Assembly: GCF_008124715.1 (NCBI RefSeq)
Contig: NZ_VNHO01000007.1
Coordinates: 43,066-107,065 of the forward strand
Length of the DNA: 64,000 nt
From: Thermosediminibacter litoriperuensis
GTDB lineage: Bacteria > Bacillota > Thermosediminibacteria > Thermosediminibacterales > Thermosediminibacteraceae
Direction: 5' to 3'
A program made the position numbers and the translations under genes. Of the stretch, positions 43,507-52,716 are shown in pieces (within the stretch, counting starts at the first letter, position 1; every line of letters begins with the position of its first letter). The notes beneath the pieces are model-generated. The model made no database searches and was not told the DNA's origin. It was given only the letters and a program-made list of their open reading frames with translations.

Positions 43507-45340
43507 AATAGCAGTAGCTGCTTTAATACTCATTTTCGATCTTATCTTTGCGCCTTTATTATGCAGCTTGCCGATTTACGCACGTGATCACGGATTTCAA
43601 AAAGGCTTCCAGACCTGGAGGATGTATACAAGAGAGAATCCTATGTCAGGTATATTTCTGTTGAGAAAAGAAAATATACGGACCCCCTGGCTCTGGTTCC
43701 AGCCAGCCGTTGCCGCAGCAATACTTTCAGCCCTCTTCCCCATCTACGGGCGAAGGAAAAGGAAAACTGATGAGATGGGGCTTCCTGAGGCTGCCGGCCA
43801 GGGCCAGCACGGTACTGCCCGGTGGAGGACGAAAAAAGAAGTATCAAAGACGCTGACAATATGGGATACAAAAAACAACACCCCCCCGAAAGGAGGTTTT
43901 GTAGTAGGTGCTGAACTCAGCAGGAATTTTAGGGCGTGGCTTGACACCGGAGACACCCACTGTCTCGTCATAGGGTCCACTAGGAGCGGCAAGTCAAGGA
44001 GAATTATACTGCCGACCATATGGACTCTGGCACGGGCAGGAGAAAGTATGGTTATATCCGACCCCAAAGGAGAGCTTTTCAAATTTTCGTCAGGATATTT
44101 AAAGAAACTCGGATACAAAGCGATCCTTATAGACCTTCGGGACCCTTATAGAGGCAACCAGTGGAACCCTCTCTTGTCTGTAGCATTTGCCTTGCAGGAC
44201 GGTGATTATTCCGCCGCCAGCCAGGCCGCGTGGGACATAGCCCACATAATAACCAATCAACAACAGTATCATGGAGACGACCCTATATGGCCGCAGTCCC
44301 AGGAAAGCCTCACCGCCGCCTTGATCCTTGCCGTCGCTTCTTTTGCGCCGGATGACTGCAGACATCTCGGAAGTGTCTATGAAATGCTGCACCGCCTCGG
44401 CGCAAACGGCGGCGATATGCTGGACGATTATTTCCGCTCTTTGCCCAAAGGCCACCCCGCATCATCGGCCTACGGCGTTGCAGCCCTTTCGGAAGATAGA
44501 CTTAGAAGCTCAATTTTTACTGGCACCGCAGCACAGCTCAGACTCTGGGCTGACCCGGCGGTGGTATGGCTCACGTCTCGCCAGGACCATGACCTGGACA
44601 TACCCGGCAGAGAAAAGGCGGCCGTGTTTATAGTCATACCCGACGAGCGAGGCACCCGAAACGTCCTGGCGACCCTGTATATAGCCCAGAGCTATCAGGC
44701 TTTGGTGGACCTTGCTAATCGTAACGGAGGCAAGTTGCCGCAGAAGGTCAATTTCCTACTGGACGAATTCGGCAACCTCCCTCCAATTCCCGAATTCGAC
44801 AGAAAAATTACAGTGGCCGCCGGTCGGGGCATGAGGTTCCTTTTGGCTGTTCAAGATCTCTCTCAAATTAAAGCAAAGTATAAAGAGCTTTCACAGACCA
44901 TTACAGGCAACTGCGCCACATGGGTGTATATACTTACGACGGATTTGGATACGGCAAAGGTAATAAGCGGGAAGACTGGCCAGTATACGGTAAGGACTGA
45001 AAGCTACTCTTCACAGGTACGGCATACCGACTACAGCCACGGCACGACGGAAGGCCTCACGGGGAGGCCTCTTTTGCTGCCCGACGAAGTGCTAAGGTGG
45101 CCTACGGACAGGGCACTGGTGCTACAGGCTAGGTGCAATCCGGCCTGGCTTCCCCTGCCGGACCTTTCCGAATGGCCGGCAACAAAAGACCTAACTTCAT
45201 CTATTTCTTCTGAAGAAAAAGAAAAGGAGGTGGTCACCGCCCCGCCGGTGTGGGTCCCCGGCGTATCGGCGGGCGAGGTGGAAAAGAAAACTGAAAATGT
45301 GTGCCGGGATAACGAGAACTTATTATTAAAACTCAGGTAA
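43496..45340 (+). CDS. VirD4/TraG-type coupling protein
   Basis: About 614 residues. Two N-terminal membrane segments (IAVAALILIFDLIFAPLLCSL; WFQPAVAAAILSALFPIYG), Walker A VIGSTRSGKSRRIILPT, ESMVISDPKGELFKFSSGYL, and Walker B NFLLDEFGNLPPIPEFDRKI identify the type IV coupling ATPase. GTG at 43496 is behind GGGAGGG and overlaps the relaxase stop by 11 bp. It delivers the relaxosome to the channel. Confidence 0.93.
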   Translation: MKFRIAVAALILIFDLIFAPLLCSLPIYARDHGFQKGFQTWRMYTRENPMSGIFLLRKENIRTPWLWFQPAVAAAILSALFPIYGRRKRKTDEMGLPEAAGQGQHGTARWRTKKEVSKTLTIWDTKNNTPPKGGFVVGAELSRNFRAWLDTGDTHCLVIGSTRSGKSRRIILPTIWTLARAGESMVISDPKGELFKFSSGYLKKLGYKAILIDLRDPYRGNQWNPLLSVAFALQDGDYSAASQAAWDIAHIITNQQQYHGDDPIWPQSQESLTAALILAVASFAPDDCRHLGSVYEMLHRLGANGGDMLDDYFRSLPKGHPASSAYGVAALSEDRLRSSIFTGTAAQLRLWADPAVVWLTSRQDHDLDIPGREKAAVFIVIPDERGTRNVLATLYIAQSYQALVDLANRNGGKLPQKVNFLLDEFGNLPPIPEFDRKITVAAGRGMRFLLAVQDLSQIKAKYKELSQTITGNCATWVYILTTDLDTAKVISGKTGQYTVRTESYSSQVRHTDYSHGTTEGLTGRPLLLPDEVLRWPTDRALVLQARCNPAWLPLPDLSEWPATKDLTSSISSEEKEKEVVTAPPVWVPGVSAGEVEKKTENVCRDNENLLLKLR

Positions 45341-45352
45341 GGAGGAGATTTT

Positions 45353-45595
45353 ATGCCTACTTTCGTATCGGGTGCTGCTAATTTGTTAAATGATGTAATG
45401 ACCTGGATCCTCTATATCATCCCCGCGGCCAGCGGTGCGGCTATAGGCTACCACGCCCTCATGAAGCAGATGGGGGATGGCGACCCGTCTGTCACCGCCG
45501 CGCACAACAGGTCCATCAGGAATGTCCTGGTGGGTGGGGCCGTCGGCATGAGCGCCGCATCGCTGGTAAAGGTATTTCTCTCTTACTTTCAATAA
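45353..45595 (+). CDS. VirB2/TrbC-like conjugation membrane protein
   Basis: 80 residues with two hydrophobic segments (VMTWILYIIPAASGAAIGYHALM; NVLVGGAVGMSAASLVKVFLSYF). Size and position between VirD4 and a VirB6-like protein suit a VirB2/TrbC-type pilin-like subunit. A terminator-like hairpin follows, which may raise its relative expression. Confidence 0.7.
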   Translation: MPTFVSGAANLLNDVMTWILYIIPAASGAAIGYHALMKQMGDGDPSVTAAHNRSIRNVLVGGAVGMSAASLVKVFLSYFQ

Positions 45596-45597
45596 AT

Positions 45598-45623
45598 AAA
45601 GGGGCTCGTGAGCGGGCCCCTTT
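45598..45623 (+). terminator. Hairpin after the VirB2-like gene
   Basis: AAAGGGGC TCGTGAGCGG GCCCCTTTATC: 8-bp stem, partial U-run; an attenuator within the conjugation operon. Confidence 0.6.
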
Positions 45624-45649
45624 ATCTTCTCTATAATGGAGGTTTTAGT

Positions 45650-46504
45650 ATGAACGTTATATCTAACCTTATTAATACTGCTATTACAGACTTTATAACC
45701 AATCTTCTTGACAGCATCTTAAGCGTTTTTGTCGCTTTTGCCGGGGATGAAATGGCTCTGGCGTTGAAAATCCTTGAAACGCCTTACGTAGTCAACGCAA
45801 TTTCGCTTTCCAGGACACTGGCGGGGAGCCTTTTAGGTGTGAAAGTGGCCGCCGAGGCGGTGAAGTCGTACATACTTTACAGTTCCGGAGACCCGGGAGC
45901 TGAGCCTCTGAGTCTCCTTCGGCGGTCCGCTTTTTCAGCTTTTATGATTGGGGCAGGCCCCTGGGCAGTTACTACTGTCTACAAATTCGGCGGAGAGCTT
46001 GCCAGGGCAGTTGCAAAACTACCCTCTACAAATGCAGATAACCCATTGAACACAATATTTTCACTTTCGGCGTCATTCTCGGCAGCCCTCGTCGTGACGT
46101 CATTCGCGGCAGTAATTATATGGGCACTGATACTCATTCAGATCGGCATAAGGGCTGTAGAAATTGCATTCCTTGCCGTAGCAGGTCCCATCATGGCGGT
46201 AGGGCTTACCAGGCCCGACGAAGGGGTATGGTCCGTATGGTGGAGGGAGCTCATAGTCCTGTCCCTTTCTCAGGCCGTGCAGACCTTTATGATACGCGGA
46301 TTCCTTTCCACAGCGGCGAATATGTTCTTTTCTTCGCCGATTCTCAATTTGCTAATGCTATTAGGCTGGCTCTGGGTCGCTTTCAAAACCCCGGCGGTGC
46401 TTCGGCAGTTCGCCTACCATTCCGGAATGGGCTCCGCTATGGGCCACGCCGGCCAGACGGCGGGTAGTATGTTGATCTTAAGGAGAATCATGTTGAGGGG
46501 GTAG
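45650..46504 (+). CDS. VirB6/TrbL-like polytopic conjugation protein
   Basis: About 284 residues with five to six membrane segments, including SASFSAALVVTSFAAVIIWALILIQIGIRAVEIAFLAVAGPIMAVGL and ILNLLMLLGWLWVAFKTPAVLRQF. The pattern is of the VirB6/TrbL-like membrane subunits of Gram-positive ICE systems. ATG 45650 follows AATGGAGGTTT. Confidence 0.78.
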   Translation: MNVISNLINTAITDFITNLLDSILSVFVAFAGDEMALALKILETPYVVNAISLSRTLAGSLLGVKVAAEAVKSYILYSSGDPGAEPLSLLRRSAFSAFMIGAGPWAVTTVYKFGGELARAVAKLPSTNADNPLNTIFSLSASFSAALVVTSFAAVIIWALILIQIGIRAVEIAFLAVAGPIMAVGLTRPDEGVWSVWWRELIVLSLSQAVQTFMIRGFLSTAANMFFSSPILNLLMLLGWLWVAFKTPAVLRQFAYHSGMGSAMGHAGQTAGSMLILRRIMLRG

Positions 46505-46509
46505 TATTT

Positions 46510-46806
46510 ATGTATCAGGTGCCGAAAAACATTTCCGCAAGGTTTGAGTTTTTCCCGGGTTTTGGGTGGAAAGAACTTTTCTTTGTCCTCACAGGCCTTT
46601 TAACAGGTTTTATATTTTATTTGGTTTTAGGTATTTTCACAAAATCTTTTATAAGATATTTAGTTATCTTCGTCCCGGCAGGGCTTTCTTATTTCTTATC
46701 AGTCCCGGGCCCTGACGGGAACAGTGTGATAAGTCTTATTAAATACTACCTAAAGTGGAGTAAAAAACAGAAAAGATACCTTTACGGGAGGTATGTAGAT
46801 GCTTAA
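46510..46806 (+). CDS. PrgI-family conjugation membrane protein
   Basis: 98 residues: YQVPKNISARFEFFPGFGWKELFFVLTGLLTGFIFYLVLG, then a second hydrophobic stretch and KYYLKWSKKQKRYLYGRYV. This is the PrgI/VirB3-like layout that precedes VirB4 in Gram-positive systems. It overlaps the next gene by 8 bp. Confidence 0.82.
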   Translation: MYQVPKNISARFEFFPGFGWKELFFVLTGLLTGFIFYLVLGIFTKSFIRYLVIFVPAGLSYFLSVPGPDGNSVISLIKYYLKWSKKQKRYLYGRYVDA

Positions 46807-47428
46807 AAAGATCCTTGCAAAGGATAAAAATGTAAAAATCGAAAAAGCCAAAATGGAAGAGCAGAAAAGGAAATCCGTCCAGGAATGGCTTCCCGTAAGC
46901 GATATTACAGAAAACCTCCTTAAGCGAAAAGACGGTAAATTTGTGTGTATCTTAAAACTTCGTCCCCTAAACATCGGGCTGAAAAGCGACAACGAGAAAA
47001 AAAGAATAATACACTCAGTGTTCGAGGCGATTAACGGGTTGAAAGAATCCATTCAAATATTCTCCATGGGCAGGCCTGTGGATCTCGACCACTACATCCA
47101 TTCCCTCCAGGCAAAATCGAAAGAGGAAATAAATATCACCAAGAAAAGACTGATTCAGGAGTATTTGAAATACGTTGCCTCTATAGCTACCGGCGGCGAA
47201 GCTATGGAAAGGCGCTTCTACGTAATGCTTTCCGGGAAAGAAAATAATGAATTAAAGACAAAAGCCCACGAGCTTGCCACAAATCTCGAAAAATCCGGAC
47301 TGAAAGTGGAAATGTGCACCGATCAGGATATTATTGACCTTCTCTTCTGCTTCTCTCACCCTGCCCAGGCGGCGTTTGAGAGGCCTCCGGCGTTCGCCGG
47401 GCCGTATCTTTCGCCGATATATTCTTAA
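46799..47428 (+). CDS. VirB4/TraC N-terminal domain as a separate protein
   Basis: 209 residues: KRKSVQEWLPVSDITENLLKRKDGKFVCILKLRPLNIGLKSDNEKKRIIHSVFEAINGLKESIQIFSMGRPVDLDHYI, the N-terminal part of TraC/VirB4-type ATPases, without a Walker motif. The C-terminal ATPase part is encoded by the next gene 15 bp downstream with its own AATGGAGGTGA. The split looks natural rather than a frameshift, since both genes have clean ends. Confidence 0.8.
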   Translation: MLKKILAKDKNVKIEKAKMEEQKRKSVQEWLPVSDITENLLKRKDGKFVCILKLRPLNIGLKSDNEKKRIIHSVFEAINGLKESIQIFSMGRPVDLDHYIHSLQAKSKEEINITKKRLIQEYLKYVASIATGGEAMERRFYVMLSGKENNELKTKAHELATNLEKSGLKVEMCTDQDIIDLLFCFSHPAQAAFERPPAFAGPYLSPIYS

Positions 47429-47443
47429 TGGAGGTGACAAATT

Positions 47444-49228
47444 ATGAAAAGACAAAAAAACACTAACATCCTTACCGGCCTCATAGACATGCTTTCGCCC
47501 CAGGCACTCGAATTCAATGCACGTCAGATCACTTTCAACGACCAGCTCGCAAGGATAATGGTTATTTCCGGCTATCCTCCCAAGGTTAATGCAGCCTGGC
47601 TTTCCCGGATCGCCTTGCTTCCTGGAGTAGTATGCGCCGTCCACATCGAGCCGACAGACCCTACCAACCTTGTATTAAGCATAAACAAGGCCATTGGCGA
47701 ATACGCCGGAAGGCTGGAAATGGGCGGCAACGCCCTTACAATGCAGAGGACCGAACAAGCCCTCAAAGATGCCCAGGACCTCCTTCGTAAGATAGACCAG
47801 GAACAACAGCAGGTATTTTACATTACCGTCATCCTCATGGTCCTTGCGCCGGACCAGCAGACTCTGGACCGCCGTACCCGCCAGGTTGAGGCGGCACTTG
47901 CCGCCTCCGGCATGAGGGGGAGGACTCTGGTCTTCCGGCAGGAGGACGGCCTAAAAGCGGCAGGACCCTGGTGCGTTCTTCCGGAGGATGTCCGTGAAGC
48001 AGGGGCAAGGAACATGCCGGCGGAGACGGTGGCCGCCAGCTTTCCTTTCACGGCCAGCGGTATAAACGACGGCAGCGGCATTGTCCTGGGGAGAGACAGA
48101 GACGGCGGCCTGGTGCTGGTGGATATCTGGAAGCGCGGCGGCGACAGAACAAACTCTAACTGGATTATTCTTGCAAAACCCGGCGCAGGTAAAAGCTTTG
48201 CAGCTAAAATGAAAATCCTGAGAGAGTACATACAGGGCAGCAGAATTATAATTATCGACCCTGAACGGGAGTATAAAGAGTTGTGTAAACTACTCGGCGG
48301 TTCATGGGTCAACTGCGCTGGCGGTGAAGGCAGGATTAATCCACTTCAGGTGCGTTTAAGGCCGGTGGGTGAAGATGAAGGGGGCGACGCTGTCCTTCAA
48401 AGTCCGCTCGCCCTCCATATTCAGACCCTGAGGACATTCTTCAGTCTGTACCTTCGCGACCTTGCGGATATTGAGAAGGCAGCTTTGGAGGATGCCCTGG
48501 TAGAGGTATACCGCAATGCTGGAATAACTTGGGACACAGACCCAGCAGATATTCCGAATGATAAATGGCCCACTACGAAGGAGCTTTACGAATACTGCCT
48601 CGAACAGGCTCAAAAACAACCTGAAACTTATGGCCGGCTTGCGGTGCTTTTGAAAAGGTGCGCCGAAGGTGCCGATGCCTATCTATGGGCAGGCCCCAGT
48701 ACGGCGAAAGCAGAGTCGGACCTCATCGTGCTCGATGTCCACGACCTTCAGAATGCCGACGAAGGGGTAAGGAAGGCCCAGTATTTCAATGTCCTTTCCT
48801 TTGCCTGGAATATCATCGAAAGAGACCGACAGGAAAGGACCATACTTGTAGTGGACGAGGCATGGCTTTTGGTTGACCCGCAGACGCCCCAGGCTCTGGC
48901 CTTCCTTCGCGATACTTCCAAGCGCATCAGGAAGTATATGGGGAGTCTCGTTGTCATAAGCCAGAACGTTATAGACTTCCTTGCTCCGGAAGTGCAGAGG
49001 TACGGTCAGGCGTTGTTAGATAATCCTTGTTATAAACTGCTTCTCGCCCAGGGAGAAAAAGACCTTGAGGCTATCTCAGGCCTCATGAACCTTTCCGAGG
49101 CCGAACACGACCTCCTGGCCACGGCAAAAAGAGGTGAAGGCCTCCTGGTGGCCGGCTCGCAGAGGATCCATCTTAAAATCGAAGCCGCACCCTATGAATT
49201 GCAGTATCTTACCGGAGGCGGAAGCTGA
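47444..49228 (+). CDS. VirB4/TraE-type conjugation ATPase
   Basis: 594 residues with NWIILAKPGAGKSFAAKMKILREYIQGSRIIIIDPEREYKELC (Walker A about residue 250) and RTILVVDEAWLLVDPQTPQALAFLRDTSKRIRKYMGSLVVISQNVIDFL (Walker B). It energises the type IV secretion channel. The N-terminal domain seen in usual VirB4 proteins is encoded separately upstream. Stop and next start overlap as TGATG. Confidence 0.93.
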   Translation: MKRQKNTNILTGLIDMLSPQALEFNARQITFNDQLARIMVISGYPPKVNAAWLSRIALLPGVVCAVHIEPTDPTNLVLSINKAIGEYAGRLEMGGNALTMQRTEQALKDAQDLLRKIDQEQQQVFYITVILMVLAPDQQTLDRRTRQVEAALAASGMRGRTLVFRQEDGLKAAGPWCVLPEDVREAGARNMPAETVAASFPFTASGINDGSGIVLGRDRDGGLVLVDIWKRGGDRTNSNWIILAKPGAGKSFAAKMKILREYIQGSRIIIIDPEREYKELCKLLGGSWVNCAGGEGRINPLQVRLRPVGEDEGGDAVLQSPLALHIQTLRTFFSLYLRDLADIEKAALEDALVEVYRNAGITWDTDPADIPNDKWPTTKELYEYCLEQAQKQPETYGRLAVLLKRCAEGADAYLWAGPSTAKAESDLIVLDVHDLQNADEGVRKAQYFNVLSFAWNIIERDRQERTILVVDEAWLLVDPQTPQALAFLRDTSKRIRKYMGSLVVISQNVIDFLAPEVQRYGQALLDNPCYKLLLAQGEKDLEAISGLMNLSEAEHDLLATAKRGEGLLVAGSQRIHLKIEAAPYELQYLTGGGS

Positions 49229-50163
49229 TGCATTTTGTTGGGAGACTGATTTTGGCTTTCTTGCCGGAACCGGAAAAGGTCATCAAATTCCTGCTTATCG
49301 CTTTTTTTATACCGGCTATACTGCTCATTCTGCTTTTCGCGGGGCCCATAGTTGCATACGAGAGGGTCCCGCTTGCTGCTCCGAGCCAGATTAAAATTTA
49401 TGTCGATGCCGCTGAGAAGGTAAGCGAAACTACTAAAAACCCATACAGTGAAGGCGTCAATGTCGACTGGAGGCCTTTGGTGGCTATAGATGCAGTTAGA
49501 TTTAAGCAGGACTTCAGTAAGGCTACTACCGCCGGAGCCGAAAGGCTGGCTGAAATGTTTATCGAAAAGACGGATGAGATAGAGGTAGAGGAAGGAGACC
49601 CGCCGGTCGTAAGGAGTTATCCCATATATAGATTGAGGAGCCTGGATGAGGTGCTGGACGAACTCATTTTCTCAGAAGAGGAAAAAGAGAAGGTTAAAGA
49701 GTTCCTGAGTATCGACCTTTCATCTCTTCGTGATGTCGGCACCGGCGTCCCGCCGGGCTGGATGCCTTCGGAAGGCTTTATAAAATGGCCGCTTCCCGGT
49801 ATCTACAGTATAACTTCCGGATTCGGCCCGAGGATTGACCCCGTCCACGGCACCGATGGCTTCCACAAGGGGATAGACATCGCCGCGGCAACAGGCACAC
49901 CTGTAGTAGCGGCGGCTGACGGCAGGGTGGCCTACGCAGGATGGTGCGGCGGCTACGGCATCGCAGTTTTTATCTGGCACGAGAACGGCATGGAGACGAG
50001 ATACGCACACCTTTCCGGGACGGCTGTAAAGCCGTTACAGGAAGTTAAGGCCGGGGAGATTATAGGCTATGTAGGGTCGACGGGAAAGAGCACCGGACCG
50101 CACCTACACTTTGAGGTCATGGTCGGCGGAAAAGCCGTCAACCCTATTGATTTTTTTAACTGA
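49228..50163 (+). CDS. M23-family peptidoglycan hydrolase of the conjugation system
   Basis: 311 residues. A membrane anchor (FLLIAFFIPAILLILLFAGPIV) is followed by a spacer domain and a C-terminal M23 metallopeptidase: GFHKGIDIAAATGTPVVAAADGRVAYAGWCGGYGIAVFIWHENGMETRYAHL...GPHLHFEV. HKGID and HLHF hold the zinc ligands. It probably opens the cell wall for the transfer channel, the job of VirB1-like enzymes. Confidence 0.9.
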   Translation: MHFVGRLILAFLPEPEKVIKFLLIAFFIPAILLILLFAGPIVAYERVPLAAPSQIKIYVDAAEKVSETTKNPYSEGVNVDWRPLVAIDAVRFKQDFSKATTAGAERLAEMFIEKTDEIEVEEGDPPVVRSYPIYRLRSLDEVLDELIFSEEEKEKVKEFLSIDLSSLRDVGTGVPPGWMPSEGFIKWPLPGIYSITSGFGPRIDPVHGTDGFHKGIDIAAATGTPVVAAADGRVAYAGWCGGYGIAVFIWHENGMETRYAHLSGTAVKPLQEVKAGEIIGYVGSTGKSTGPHLHFEVMVGGKAVNPIDFFN

Positions 50164-50179
50164 TTCGGAGGGATGTTGG

Positions 50180-50509
50180 ATGGAAAAACTTTATTCTATT
50201 TTGAGACCTTACGACAGCTGGGATAATAATGAAGGAGAAGAGAAAAATTTGGAGGCAAAAAAGGCTCTGAAGGACTTTTACCAGGAATTGAAGAAAATAA
50301 AACCTTCTAGAAAGTATGAAAAGAATATGCTGCATTTATCGTATATCCCTTATCTTGTTAGGATTAAAAAAGCTCTTAATGAAAAGAAGTATATGAGAGC
50401 GTGCAATGAGCTTATTTCTCTAATATATTACGAACCTTTCCTTCAGGGAAGGATTTATTACAACATTCTCAATCTGCTAGAGAAAGAGGTGATGAAAGAT
50501 TATATTTGA
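50180..50509 (+). CDS. Hypothetical protein (109 aa)
   Basis: 109 residues (MEKLYSILRPYDSWDNNEGEEKNLEAKKALKDFYQELKKIKPSRKYEKNMLHLSYIPYLVRIKKALNEKKYMRACNELISLIYYEPFLQGRIYYN...), soluble and helical. I recognise no domain. ATG 50180 is behind CGGAGGGATG. Overlaps the next gene by 11 bp if that begins with ATT, suggesting coupling. Confidence 0.6.
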   Translation: MEKLYSILRPYDSWDNNEGEEKNLEAKKALKDFYQELKKIKPSRKYEKNMLHLSYIPYLVRIKKALNEKKYMRACNELISLIYYEPFLQGRIYYNILNLLEKEVMKDYI

Positions 50510-51203
50510 CAGGTTTATAAAAAAGGTAATAAAAAGGAAAGTTTTTCTGGATAAAATAGAGCGAGCCTACGAGTTTAAATATGCCCTTGAGTTTGCCCAT
50601 CAGGCCTTAGAAAACGAAAAGACGAAGGAAGATAAGATTCTGATATTGGATTTTATGCTCGATGTAATTAAGGAAGATCTAAAATACGATTTTCTCACGA
50701 ATATCTTTTATCGGGAAGAGTATTTTGATAAAGGAATAAGGATTCCTCTGCCTTTCCCATATTCTTATTATGATGAAACTGAGAAAAAGATATCAATTTT
50801 TGAAAGGAAAATTGGGACAAAAAAAGTGGATTTGGCCGAAGAATGTGTCCTGGTTTTTCCATGGCATAGGAAAAGGATGAGAGAAAATATTAAAAATATA
50901 GGGAGCAACGAATTTATATACGATGAATATAATCATTTTGCTCACTATTTTTCACCTGTCAATATATGTTTTGTATATAACGGAATGCATTCTACATCCG
51001 CTGGTGTGGGATTTAAAAAGGGATTTATCGAAGCTGTTGAATACGACATTACAGGACTTTTTGAACACGTCCATACGGACGGGTTATATTGGTACAACAG
51101 TCACAACAACACAAAGCTAGAGGATGAACTGCTAGATTTCCGTATAGGGATTATCTATGAGCTTTCGAAATTGAAATATCAGATAGAAAAAGGACTTGAA
51201 TAG
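50499..51203 (+). CDS. Hypothetical protein (234 aa), probable ATT start
   Basis: From ATT at 50499 the frame gives MIFDRFIKKVIKRKVFLDKIERAYEFKYALEFAHQALENEKTKEDKILILDFMLDVIKEDLKYDFLTNIFYREEYFD... The usual start choice, TTG 50646, has no ribosome binding site and loses 49 residues of well-formed helix; GAAAGAGGTGA at 50482-50492 is well placed for ATT. The C-terminal part has YNGMHSTSAGVGFKKGFIEAVEYDITGLFEHVHTDGLYWYNSHNN. Low GC. No family recognised. Confidence 0.6.
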   Translation: MIFDRFIKKVIKRKVFLDKIERAYEFKYALEFAHQALENEKTKEDKILILDFMLDVIKEDLKYDFLTNIFYREEYFDKGIRIPLPFPYSYYDETEKKISIFERKIGTKKVDLAEECVLVFPWHRKRMRENIKNIGSNEFIYDEYNHFAHYFSPVNICFVYNGMHSTSAGVGFKKGFIEAVEYDITGLFEHVHTDGLYWYNSHNNTKLEDELLDFRIGIIYELSKLKYQIEKGLE

Positions 51204-51206
51204 GAT

Positions 51207-51243
51207 AAGCACTTCTGTATGGAATTTGCCGAAGTGCTTTTTT
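51207..51243 (+). terminator. Terminator after the 234-aa hypothetical gene
   Basis: AAGCACTTC ... GAAGTGCTTTTTT with a 14-nt loop, a clear intrinsic terminator. Confidence 0.8.
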
Positions 51244-51259
51244 AAATGGAGGTTTTATT

Positions 51260-51613
51260 ATGGACGCACTGGAGAAGTATGAAGAGAGCGCTAAACTTTA
51301 CGGTGTTTTCCTGGACGCCGCAAGGATTGCCGGAGAAAAGGCCGAAATATCGCGGCGTGAATTATCTTTGTTCGACCCCCACAATCCGGCATTAACGATA
51401 CCTATGAGAGAATACGCACTTTTGAAGTCACAGCCGGTCCTTATGCTTGCAGAAATTCTTTTCGGGAAAGGAGAAGATCAAGGCAGAAAAAACATCTCTC
51501 CGCAGATGGCTTTTCTTGCGGCGTCCGTAGCCGTAGGGCAGGGATACAGTATTGATAGGATTTTAAGGGTGTTGGAAAGGCTTTTTGTGAGGGAGCTGGA
51601 AAGGAGGGTATAA
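51260..51613 (+). CDS. Hypothetical protein (117 aa)
   Basis: 117 residues: ALEKYEESAKLYGVFLDAARIAGEKAEISRRELSLFDPHNPALTIPMREYALLKSQPVLMLAEILFG...; helical, no signal or membrane segment. It lies 4 bp before the degenerate ATPase gene and is probably co-transcribed with it. No family recognised. Confidence 0.6.
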   Translation: MDALEKYEESAKLYGVFLDAARIAGEKAEISRRELSLFDPHNPALTIPMREYALLKSQPVLMLAEILFGKGEDQGRKNISPQMAFLAASVAVGQGYSIDRILRVLERLFVRELERRV

Positions 51614-51617
51614 ATTT

Positions 51618-52712
51618 TTGCTTATATCAGTAATTCTCACAAAACAGAGGTCGGAACAGGTAATTGAAGCTGCAAAAGGACTAGGAGAGGTTATCCTTGA
51701 GCAGGTAGGGACACTGGACTCTCAGGGAATAAAAGACGTATTGAATTCTGCGGCGAGGGTGGCGTCCGATATCCTCATCCTCGACCTGGATATTGGGGCT
51801 GGGAGGGATATTGTTGCCTCACTCCAAGGCTTCAGGATAGCAAGGCCTCATACGAGGATTATCATCCTTGCGCCGGACAAGGAACCGGGAGATGTAATAT
51901 TATCTTCCTTAGTAGGATTAGGCATATATGATATAGTATCAGGCCCTAAAGATACTGACTGGGGTAAGCTGGTCAGAGATGTCCTCTCCAGTAAGCCCGC
52001 CACTTACGCAAAGGCCGCCAGGTGGCATACTGGACATTTTTTAAACTCTGCACCTGCAAAGGAACAGGTTATCATCGAGGAGAGGCCGGCCGGTGTTGTC
52101 ACTATAGCGGTAGCCGCTATTGGCCACGGCCTTGGATGCACTCATACGGCTCTCTCTATAGCTTCATTTCTTGCACGTTCAGGACACTCTGTGGCGATTA
52201 TAGAGGATAGTCAGAGGCCTGCGCTCGGTTTTTTATGCAGCGTTATGAAAGCTAGAGACGGAAGGGTTGAGGGGTCCTATACAATTCACGGGTTGGATAT
52301 ATTCCCTTCCGGCAAAAGCGCAGCTGGTGATAATTCAAATTATGATTCACTTATTAGAAAGATTAAGACAGGGCAGTACGAATATGTGGTTCGCGACCTT
52401 GGTGTACTAGATGAACTTAAGGTAAGGGATATGTATAGGGCCGATTCAGCTTTTATTGTAGCTTCGGCGGCAAAATGGAGGTGGCAAGAGCTTATTGATA
52501 AGATCGATTTTGAATTTAGTATTATTTTTCCATTAGCTTCACAGAATGATATTGAAGACCTTTCTTTTTATGCCGGGATTAAAGGGACAGCTCTACCTTA
52601 CTGTCCAAATCCTTTTTCTAAAGATAATGATTCACTCTTTTTAAAACTGCTTGCTCCTATACTCCCAAATAGAAAAAGAAAGAAATCTCTTTTCGGACTT
52701 TCACTGTTTTAA
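51618..52712 (+). CDS. CpaE-like protein with degenerate P-loop
   Basis: 364 residues. The N-terminal part (about 1-130) resembles a receiver-like fold (DILILDLDIGAGRDIVASLQGFRIARPHTRIIILAPDK). The second part resembles MinD/CpaE ATPases (VVTIAVAAIGHGLGCTHTALSIASFLARSGHSVAIIEDSQRPALGFL), but the Walker A motif reads GHGLGCTHT: the conserved lysine is absent. It may have a structural or regulatory role. It is distinct from the intact TadZ-like ATPase at 31909. Repeat copy 2 follows its stop by 4 bp. Confidence 0.72.
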   Translation: MLISVILTKQRSEQVIEAAKGLGEVILEQVGTLDSQGIKDVLNSAARVASDILILDLDIGAGRDIVASLQGFRIARPHTRIIILAPDKEPGDVILSSLVGLGIYDIVSGPKDTDWGKLVRDVLSSKPATYAKAARWHTGHFLNSAPAKEQVIIEERPAGVVTIAVAAIGHGLGCTHTALSIASFLARSGHSVAIIEDSQRPALGFLCSVMKARDGRVEGSYTIHGLDIFPSGKSAAGDNSNYDSLIRKIKTGQYEYVVRDLGVLDELKVRDMYRADSAFIVASAAKWRWQELIDKIDFEFSIIFPLASQNDIEDLSFYAGIKGTALPYCPNPFSKDNDSLFLKLLAPILPNRKRKKSLFGLSLF

Positions 52713-52716
52713 GCCT

